From contig JAFEBQ010000005.1 of the NCBI GenBank assembly GCA_018242585.1, forward strand, positions 1 to 64,000: DNA of 64,000 bases. Reading direction: 5' to 3'. Below the pieces are notes generated by a model, which was given only the letters and a program-made list of their open reading frames with translations, made no database searches and was not told the DNA's origin. A program made the position numbers and the translations under genes. Source of the stretch: Planctomycetota bacterium (GTDB lineage: Bacteria > Planctomycetota > Planctomycetia > Pirellulales > PNKZ01). Shown here piece by piece: positions 33,693 through 39,933 of this stretch; position 1 is the stretch's first letter; each line of letters starts with the position of its first letter.

Positions 33693-34874
33693 ATGCACGC
33701 CTATTTGATCGATTTAAAAAGCGCTGAAGATCGTCGGGACGTGGTGCATCGCGCGGTGCAAACATTGGTCGAAGGTCAGGTCGTGGCGTTTCCCAGTGAA
33801 ACGGTTTACCTGCTGGCGGTCAGCGGGTTGCACGGCCAAGCGGTCGATCGCTTGACCCAGATTCGAGCCGAGCAGAGTGCCCAGGGGGCGGTCGCCGACG
33901 CCGGCGGGCCGCCGTTGTCGCTGGCGGTCAAGAGCGCCGACGAGGCGCTCGACTATGTTCCCGATTTGTGCGCGATGGGGCGTCGGCTGGGCCGGCGGTG
34001 CTGGCCCGGGCCGGTCACGCTGGTGGCCAACGATCACCATCCCGAGAGTTTGTTGGCGCGGTTGTCGCCGGCGGTGCGGAACGCATTGGCGCCGCAAGGG
34101 CGCGTGGGCATTCACGTGCCGGCGCACCCCGCGATTCATGAAGTATTGCGATTGTTGGCGGGGCCGTTGGTGGTTTGTCCAGCGCCGCGCGCCGGGTCGG
34201 GCCATGCGGTGACGGCGCAAGAGGTGATCGAGTCGCTCGACGCCCGCGTACAATTGGTGTTGGATGACGGCCGCAGCCGTTACGCCCAGTCGCCGAGCGT
34301 GATTTGGGTCGACGATAATTCCTTTGAAATGATGAGCGTGGGTGTCGTGTCTTCGCAAACCATTCGCCGCTTGTCGAGTCGCGTGGTGCTGTTTGTCTGC
34401 ACGGGAAACACCTGTCGCAGTCCGATGGCCGAAACGATGTTCCGCGCCGCGGTGGCCGAGCGGCTGGGCTGCGCGATCGAAGACGTCGAGGAGCGGGGCG
34501 TGGTCGTGATGTCGGCCGGCATTGCCGCGATGAATGGCGGCCGGGCCAGCAGCGAGGCGATTCGCGTGATGAGCGAGGCGGGACTGGAACTGGGCGGGCA
34601 CGAGAGCCAGCCGCTGACCGAGGAACTGGTCCGGCAAGCGGACCTGATTTTGACCATGACCCGATCGCACCGGCAAGCGATCTTGGGCGAGTGGCCCGAA
34701 GCCGCCGATCGGACCCATCCATTGCGCCGCGACGGGACCGATGTTTCGGACCCGGTCGGCGGCACGGCCGATTTGTATCGACGCTGCGCGACGCAAATGC
34801 GCGGCGAGTTGGACGGCTGGCTCGACCATTTGGAAATCGGCAAGGCCGACGGCCCCGCGCCGCCGGACAAGTAA
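33693..34874 (+). CDS. Sua5/YrdC-like domain fused to low-Mr protein-tyrosine phosphatase, 393 aa
   Basis: Residues about 5-215 are a YrdC/Sua5-like fold (VAFPSETVYLLA, PLSLAVKSADEAL, PGPVTLVAND, GRVGIHVPAHP). Residues about 228-385 are a low-molecular-weight PTP with P-loop CTGNTCRS (CX5R) after VLFV and a general-acid Asp in SDPVGG. The YrdC half has lost parts of the substrate triad: the canonical I-K-G-R-P is IRAEQS, and the T-S-A-N segment reads VCPAPRAGSG. Threonylcarbamoyl-AMP synthesis is therefore doubtful. Such fusions are known in several bacteria and may pair tRNA modification with dephosphorylation. The next gene, rpiB, follows in the same direction. Confidence 0.8.
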   Translation: MHAYLIDLKSAEDRRDVVHRAVQTLVEGQVVAFPSETVYLLAVSGLHGQAVDRLTQIRAEQSAQGAVADAGGPPLSLAVKSADEALDYVPDLCAMGRRLGRRCWPGPVTLVANDHHPESLLARLSPAVRNALAPQGRVGIHVPAHPAIHEVLRLLAGPLVVCPAPRAGSGHAVTAQEVIESLDARVQLVLDDGRSRYAQSPSVIWVDDNSFEMMSVGVVSSQTIRRLSSRVVLFVCTGNTCRSPMAETMFRAAVAERLGCAIEDVEERGVVVMSAGIAAMNGGRASSEAIRVMSEAGLELGGHESQPLTEELVRQADLILTMTRSHRQAILGEWPEAADRTHPLRRDGTDVSDPVGGTADLYRRCATQMRGELDGWLDHLEIGKADGPAPPDK

Positions 34875-34968
34875 TAAGAGCAACCAAGAAGTAAGAGCAA
34901 CGAACCTGCTGACATGTTTGTCTCGCCGGCGCTAACCGACCGGGCGAGAGAAAGGCATTGATCGAGCT

Positions 34969-35412
34969 ATGCGTATTGCCGTGGGGAGCGACCACCGAGG
35001 ATTCGCGGTGAAATCACGAATCATCGAAATGCTTCGCGCCATGCAGCAAGAGGTGACCGACGCCGGAACCTTTGCCTCGGACAGCGTCGACTATCCCGAC
35101 ATCGCCGCCGAAGTGGCCGGCAAGGTCTCGCGCGGCGAGGTCGAGCGCGGCATTCTGATCTGCGGCAGCGGCATCGGCATGGCGATTGCCGCCAACAAGT
35201 TTCCCGGCGTGCGGGCCGCCCCGTGCCACGACGACCTGACGGCCGAAATGTCGCGCCGGCACAACGACCTGAACGTGCTCTGTCTGTCGGCCGATATGCT
35301 CGGCGAACGCCTGATCGACCGGATGGTCGAAATCTGGCTAAAGACCGAGTTCGAAGGAGGCCGTCACGCGCGGCGGGTCGAGAAGATTAGCCAGTTCGAG
35401 CAGCGTGAATAG
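34969..35412 (+). CDS. rpiB: Ribose-5-phosphate isomerase B, 147 aa
   Basis: Full-length RpiB/LacAB family enzyme that interconverts ribose-5-P and ribulose-5-P. Motifs: AVGSDHRGFAVK (5-16, with Asp/His), DSVDYPD, GILICGSGIGMAIAANK with the catalytic Cys, and a final RRVEKISQFE. The gene follows the Sua5/PTP fusion, an arrangement seen in Firmicutes and planctomycetes. An ATG at 34969 fits the first conserved residues. Confidence 0.92.
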   Translation: MRIAVGSDHRGFAVKSRIIEMLRAMQQEVTDAGTFASDSVDYPDIAAEVAGKVSRGEVERGILICGSGIGMAIAANKFPGVRAAPCHDDLTAEMSRRHNDLNVLCLSADMLGERLIDRMVEIWLKTEFEGGRHARRVEKISQFEQRE

Positions 35413-35427
35413 TTGCCAATCGACAGC

Positions 35428-35757
35428 TCACAGTCTTGATTGGCTAGGATCTTCGAATTCGAGATTCCGAAGGGAGAATCTCGAGAATCCGGAGATCTCG
35501 TCAGGAGCAATCGCGAGTAAATTGACGATGTCTGCCTGAACTTCTTCAGGCAGCGTTGCCAAAATTGGTTCGATCATTGAATCCCGCTGTTCATCCGACA
35601 GACCGTGGAATCGTTGATCAACCACTCTTACCCGGATGGATGCCGAATTAAATTCGTAAGCATCGGTTTCGGGGAATGTCCCTCGCAAAGCAGCTTCAAC
35701 TTCACGGCTTCTATCCGAACGCATTGCATGCCATCTTGGTTCGGTTTGACTAGACAT
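35428..35757 (-). CDS. Hypothetical protein with BolA-like helix-strand pattern, partner of HEPN gene, 109 aa
   Basis: The segment V-E-A-A-L-R-G-T-F-P followed by SIRVRVVDQRFHGLSDEQRDSMIEPILATLPEEVQADIVNLLAIAPDE recalls the layout of BolA-like or ribosome-interacting small proteins: a strand, 'F-x-G', then two helices. It overlaps the upstream HEPN gene by 8 bp, so the two are translationally coupled. Possible antitoxin or cofactor for the HEPN protein, but this is inference from context; no enzyme motif is visible. Confidence 0.55.
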   Translation of the reverse strand: MSSQTEPRWHAMRSDRSREVEAALRGTFPETDAYEFNSASIRVRVVDQRFHGLSDEQRDSMIEPILATLPEEVQADIVNLLAIAPDEISGFSRFSLRNLEFEDPSQSRL

Positions 35758-36166
35758 TTTGCATCAACCCTTCCGCCCAAAGCAGTGTCGCCTGAGCAGT
35801 CTTGAGAAAGGCGCGGGTCTCACCGGTATCTGTTCTACCGGTTTCATAGCGCAAGTCTGTCGTCCAATTCGAGCGTCGCAGTCGCTTGACAATTTCCAGC
35901 GGAAGCGGGACAGGCGGGCTAAGTTGCACGAGTTCCCTCTTCAAAGTTTCCACGTAATGCATACTGCCGCCGTGCGTGATTCGATGCAAAACCTGGCTTT
36001 GCGTAGCGGCCGGAGTGCGATCGAGAATCAACGCCTTCAGAGCACATTCCATAGTATAGCCAGCCAAATACATCGAATCTAAGTTATAGCCTTTGCTCAG
36101 CAGGAATTCGGCGGTTGCAAACCTTTGCTTTGCGGCACGAAGGAACTTCAAACTCTCGTCGCTCAT
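35750..36166 (-). CDS. HEPN-domain-like protein, 138 aa
   Basis: All-helical protein starting FLRAAKQRFATAEFLLSKGYNLDSMYLAGYTMECALKALIL, a strong HEPN pattern (long helix, Tyr/Met-rich second helix, then E-x-A-L-K). The catalytic RX4-6H RNase motif is not seen at canonical spacing: an Arg/His cluster (HRITHGGSMH, near 62-71) may substitute or the protein may be inactive. HEPN proteins are often toxins paired with a nucleotidyltransferase or small antitoxin. Here the only partner is the overlapping downstream gene. Confidence 0.65.
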   Translation of the reverse strand: MSDESLKFLRAAKQRFATAEFLLSKGYNLDSMYLAGYTMECALKALILDRTPAATQSQVLHRITHGGSMHYVETLKRELVQLSPPVPLPLEIVKRLRRSNWTTDLRYETGRTDTGETRAFLKTAQATLLWAEGLMQNV

Positions 36167-36227
36167 TCTCGGTCCTTGCAGTCCTTCGTGTAGTGCGACT
36201 CTAAGGGGCTATCAATACCAGTACACT

Positions 36228-37916
36228 TTAGACTTTCTTGCTTAGCTTCTCGGCCAGGCGCTGCAGCGCGAAGCTGTGATCGTCCTCCGGCAGATGCACC
36301 TGAATGACGTGTACGTCGGGCTTGGTCCAGGCCGCGCTTAGCGCCGCGTCGAACTCTCCTTCGGTCCGCACATCGTAGCCGTGGCCGCCGTTATAGACCT
36401 CGGGCAGACGGTGGTATTGCCAGCCGTGGATGTCGTTGTAATCGCCCGGGTGCAGCACCCGCTCGGTGCCGTACCCCTGGTTATCGAGCACGATGATGAT
36501 GCAGTGCCGATGGTGGCGGATGATCGTCGACAGCTCGTTGCCGGTCATCTGAAACGCGCCATCGCCGACGAGCACCACCGTCCGCAGGTTGGGGCGCGCG
36601 GTCGAGGCGCCGAGCGCCGCCGGCACGCTGAAACCCATCGAGGTGTAATAGGCCGGGCCGATGAACTCGGTGCGGCCATGCGTAGTCAACTCGGTGCCGG
36701 CGAACAAGGCGTCGCCGACGTCGCAGATCACAATGGTCTGATCGTCGAGCGCCTGGTCCAGCCGCGCGATCGCCCGCATGATCTTGATCGGCTCATTCGG
36801 CTTCAGCTCGAACTTCTTGCCATTCGTGGCGGGTTTGGCCGGCAGCGCGCGGTGGGGCGGCCGCGGGCGGCGCGCGCTCAACTCGCTGATAAAGTCGGCC
36901 AGCAGCACATCGTGGTAATGATGGTGCTTGATCCTGAGTTGTTCGCTGGTGGCATAGATCCACTTGCCCGGGTCGATATTGGCGGTGAAGATCCCCAGGT
37001 CGATGTCGGTCAGGAACATGCCGAGCAATAACAAACAGTCGCTGTCCTCGACGAACTGCGTCACGTCGGCCCGGCTCATCGCTCCTTCGTACAGGCCGAC
37101 GTACAACGGATGCCGCTCGCTGATCACGCTCTTGCCTAACAGCGTGGCTGCGATCGGAATCTGCGTCGCTTCGGCCAAGGCCAGCAACTGGTCCTGCAGG
37201 CCAAAGCGATGAATCTCGACGCCGGCCAGGATGATCGGCTTTTGGCTGGCGCTGATGATCCGCGCCGCTTCGTCGGCCGCTTCGGCCAGCGCCTGCGGAT
37301 CGCTGGTGAAGGTGGTCTTGCGGAACTCGTGCGGGACGTCGGGCACGACCTTGACCATGTCACGGGGGATTTCGATATAGACCGGCCGCTTGTAGCGAAC
37401 CGCCGCGTCGAGCACGCGGTCGATTTCGCGAAAGGCGTTCACCGGATCAACCAACTCGGTGGCCGCCACGCAAATCTTCTCGAACACTTCGAGTTGCGTG
37501 CGGAAGTCGCGGACCTTGTGATGCAACAGCGGGTTGTTGGTCCGCTCGCCCAGGCCGGGCGAGCCGCTGATGACGACGACCGGCGACTTTTCGGCATAGG
37601 CGCCGGCCACGCTGTTGGCCAGGCTGAGCCCGCCGACGCAGTACGTCACACAGACTACGCCCAGCCCGTTGATCCGCGCATAGGCGTCGGCGGCGAAGCC
37701 GGCATTGTCTTCGCGGCAACAGCCGACGACGTTGATCGGGCTGTCGCAGAGCATCGAGTAAAAGCCCAGCACATAGTCGCCGGGAATGCCGAACACGTCG
37801 CGGACGCCGTAGTCTTGCAGGCGGCGGATCAGATACTCGCCAATCGAAAGCCCGGCGGCGGGACGTGCCGCGGCGCCGGTCGATGCGCCGGCCGGGGTGT
37901 GCGATTGCGCCGACAT
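36228..37916 (-). CDS. ThDP-dependent 2-keto acid decarboxylase, 562 aa
   Basis: Three-domain thiamine-diphosphate enzyme of the pyruvate/indolepyruvate decarboxylase family. N-terminal Pyr domain with FGIPGDYVLGF and the catalytic Glu in CCREDNAGF; middle TH3 domain; C-terminal PP domain with GDGAFQMTGNELST and N-Q-G-Y for ThDP/Mg binding. A Ser/Ala/Gly-rich N-terminal tail of about 25 residues precedes the core. The start at 37916 is fixed by GGAGGA 7 nt upstream (an upstream in-frame TTG at 37931 overlaps that site). Substrate (pyruvate, phenylpyruvate or indolepyruvate) cannot be decided from sequence alone. Confidence 0.85.
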   Translation of the reverse strand: MSAQSHTPAGASTGAAARPAAGLSIGEYLIRRLQDYGVRDVFGIPGDYVLGFYSMLCDSPINVVGCCREDNAGFAADAYARINGLGVVCVTYCVGGLSLANSVAGAYAEKSPVVVISGSPGLGERTNNPLLHHKVRDFRTQLEVFEKICVAATELVDPVNAFREIDRVLDAAVRYKRPVYIEIPRDMVKVVPDVPHEFRKTTFTSDPQALAEAADEAARIISASQKPIILAGVEIHRFGLQDQLLALAEATQIPIAATLLGKSVISERHPLYVGLYEGAMSRADVTQFVEDSDCLLLLGMFLTDIDLGIFTANIDPGKWIYATSEQLRIKHHHYHDVLLADFISELSARRPRPPHRALPAKPATNGKKFELKPNEPIKIMRAIARLDQALDDQTIVICDVGDALFAGTELTTHGRTEFIGPAYYTSMGFSVPAALGASTARPNLRTVVLVGDGAFQMTGNELSTIIRHHRHCIIIVLDNQGYGTERVLHPGDYNDIHGWQYHRLPEVYNGGHGYDVRTEGEFDAALSAAWTKPDVHVIQVHLPEDDHSFALQRLAEKLSKKV

Positions 37917-38061
37917 GGCCACTTCCTCCAAAGCCGCGGGGCGAGCGAGACGCCAGTGGCCAGATTATGGCCACAATCCATTCTACGCAGCAATGCGAAC
38001 TGCGATGCTGACGACAGCGTTGGAAGCAGGACAGGCGCGGTCAACCATTGGCTTAGTCAAA

Positions 38062-38215
38062 TAAAAAAAAAGACGGCCGCCGGTTAAGGCGACCGTCTTC
38101 CTTGCTTCGTACTAGGCATCCGGCGGCTTGGCTTCGCCGCGGATGCCTGCTGCCCGGCTCGAAGTCCGGGACAGTCTCACAGGCCCCTTGCGGGGAACAC
38201 TTTTAAGCATCGGCT
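38062..38215 (-). ncRNA. Candidate structured RNA with intrinsic terminator
   Basis: Read on minus, this gap contains in order: CCCC-GCAA-GGGG (a GNRA-tetraloop hairpin), a GACAG/CTGTC outer pair, CCCGG-acttcgag-CCGGG, a long hairpin AGGCATCCG..CGGATGCCT with inner GCGGC/GCCGC, and finally a terminator (38088-38099 with 38070-38081, one G.T pair) followed by eight T. A possible promoter (TTGACT, N17, GATGCT) lies just 5'. Either an independent small RNA, or an attenuator leader of the decarboxylase whose start is about 150 nt beyond the terminator. It matches no RNA family I can name. Confidence 0.5.
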
Positions 38216-38239
38216 GTCCTGACGATAAAGTCAAGGCAA

Positions 38240-38635
38240 TTAAAGACGCAGCAATCCCCTAAGTGCTTGTTTGATAAGGTCCATGTCTGCTGCCAGTGCA
38301 TGATGAGTAACATAGCGACGTTTGCCGGTAAGGGGGTCTTTGATGTCTCTCACGCGATCGAGTCGCCAGTAGGCCACCGTGCAGACCATATCACACTTCG
38401 CCCAACAACGCCTGTCACGCAACGATTCCGGCAATGAAAGCGTGCTCATCTCGACGTGAAACGATTGCAAAGGAACAGGCTCAGCCGTAGACAGCGGGAT
38501 CACGATGACGGTTTGGCCGTTCCCCTTCGACATCACGACGACGGGACGGCGCTTCACCATTTCGGGTGGCTTGAATCCGGAATCGAAGTCGCACATCAGG
38601 ATGTTGGCTGGATGTGGATTGAATGTGATCGGCAT
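38240..38635 (-). CDS. PemK/MazF-family toxin-like protein, 131 aa
   Basis: Matches the MazF-like family: HPANILMCDF, G-FKPPEMVKRRPVVVMS near 20-36, VIVIPLSTAEPVPLQSFHVEM and later helical C-terminal tail. Probably an mRNA interferase. ATG 38635 is used because the in-frame TTG at 38653 is preceded by no ribosome site; GGGGG lies about 10 nt before the ATG. No convincing antitoxin gene sits next to it: on the same strand only a 46-codon frame is present upstream (38641-38830). It may be a solitary or degraded toxin. Confidence 0.7.
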   Translation of the reverse strand: MPITFNPHPANILMCDFDSGFKPPEMVKRRPVVVMSKGNGQTVIVIPLSTAEPVPLQSFHVEMSTLSLPESLRDRRCWAKCDMVCTVAYWRLDRVRDIKDPLTGKRRYVTHHALAADMDLIKQALRGLLRL

Positions 38636-38884
38636 GTCAGAAGCTGCCCCCAACGAACTTCGCCAACGAAATCAAGTCATCGTCCTAGCCAATCAACCGC
38701 AGCGCCGCCAGGCGGTTGCAAGCAAGTTGAAAGCTTTTCTCCTGCCGAACTTTCTGCTCGCCTTACCGACCCAGAAAAAAGTAGAGCAAAACCACTAACC
38801 AGACTGGCTCTCGTCATTCGCCTGTGAGTTGGTTTTGCACTATATTGTCTGGTTCATTGACTTCCTGAAGACCCGGATTCTGTT

Positions 38885-39748
38885 ATGAAGCTGGCTAAGG
38901 TTCGACCGATCGGTGGTGACGAAACGATCTGCCTGGTGCAAGACGCCGGGCTGGCGCCGTTGGATTTGTCGGGGGGCCAGTATCGCTCGCTCACCGATCT
39001 GCTCGAAGCCCCCGATCCGGCCGAAGCCATCGGCCTGCTCGTCGACCGAACCGCCAAGCATCTCTCGTTCGACAGCGTGCAGTGGCTGCCGCCGATCGAT
39101 CGCCAGGAAGTCTGGGCCGCCGGCGTGACCTACAAGCGGAGCAAAGCCGCCCGCATGGAAGAGTCGGTCGGCGCGGCCAGCTTCTATGACAAGGTCTACG
39201 AAGCGGCCCGCCCCGAGTTGTTCTTCAAGGCCGTCGCCTCGCGCGTCGTCGGTCCCGACCGACCGGTGCGGATTCGCAAGGACGGCAAGTGGAACGTCCC
39301 CGAGCCCGAGCTGACGCTGGTGCTCTCGTCGCGATTGAAGCTGGTCGGCTTTACGATCGGCAACGACATGAGCTCGCGCGACATCGAAGGAGAGAACCCG
39401 CTCTATTTGCCCCAGGCCAAGGTCTATGACCAGTCGTGCGCGCTCGGCCCGTGGATTACGCTGGCCTCGGCCATGCCCAAGCCCGAGCAGATTGGCATTC
39501 GCATGGTGATCGAGCGCGGCGGCAAGCTGGTCTTCAAGGGAGCGACCGACATCGGGCAGTTGAACCGGACGTTCGAGGATCTGATTGAGTACCTGGGGCG
39601 CGACTGCACCTATCGCGACGGGGTCTACCTGTTGACCGGCACGGGCATCGTGCCCGACGCCAGCTTCACGCTCCAGCCGGACGACATGATCCGGATTGCG
39701 ATTGATGGGATTGGGACGCTGTCGAATCCGGTCGTGCGGGCGGGGTGA
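38885..39748 (+). CDS. Fumarylacetoacetate hydrolase-family protein, 287 aa
   Basis: FAH-superfamily fold. Divalent-metal residues are PEPELTLVLS (E-x-E, near 139-142) and the downstream Asp in GFTIGNDMSSRDIEGENPLYLPQAK; a typical VWAAGVTYKRS block lies near 76-86. The family includes acylpyruvases and keto-acid dehydratases of sugar and aromatic pathways. The sequence is close in feel to planctomycete sugar-acid dehydratases, but substrate cannot be determined. First of a run of plus-strand genes. Confidence 0.8.
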   Translation: MKLAKVRPIGGDETICLVQDAGLAPLDLSGGQYRSLTDLLEAPDPAEAIGLLVDRTAKHLSFDSVQWLPPIDRQEVWAAGVTYKRSKAARMEESVGAASFYDKVYEAARPELFFKAVASRVVGPDRPVRIRKDGKWNVPEPELTLVLSSRLKLVGFTIGNDMSSRDIEGENPLYLPQAKVYDQSCALGPWITLASAMPKPEQIGIRMVIERGGKLVFKGATDIGQLNRTFEDLIEYLGRDCTYRDGVYLLTGTGIVPDASFTLQPDDMIRIAIDGIGTLSNPVVRAG

Positions 39749-39752
39749 AGGA

Positions 39753-39788
39753 GAAGTTGCTAGTTGCTGGTTCCTAGTTGCTAGTTGG
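39753..39788. repeat. Family-F repeat, single arm
   Basis: Copies of agttgctagttgctggtt as at 12282, here as one unpaired block just after the FAH-like gene. Confidence 0.6.
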
Positions 39789-39792
39789 GAAA

Positions 39793-39872
39793 ACGCCGTT
39801 TAGCCGCAGGGCCATAGGCCCGCGCGCGTTGCTTTACTCCCCCACCCCCCAACGCCCCCACACCCCCACCTC
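39793..39872. repeat. Family-G repeat, copy 1
   Basis: tttagccgcagggccataggcccgcgcgc followed by a polypyrimidine tract of short C runs. Copy 2 at 46687-46765 has the same core next to a polypurine G-run tract. The core contains a nested hairpin (gggcc-ata-ggccc). Confidence 0.65.
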
Positions 39873-39933
39873 TGACGGTCCCCGGCGGACGCGGCACGTT
39901 TCTGCTAAAATGACGGCGAAACGAGCCCTCGCC

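Noticed and set aside
38062-38215. 6S RNA, tmRNA or SRP RNA identity for the structured RNA
   Set aside because: The long single stem with central bubble of 6S, the SRP core motif and the tmRNA acceptor end are not seen; left as unassigned.
38641-38830. A 46-codon minus-strand frame upstream of the MazF-like gene as an antitoxin
   Set aside because: Composition is random-looking, there is no DNA-binding motif, and no ribosome site precedes it; the overlapping plus-strand frames are equally open.
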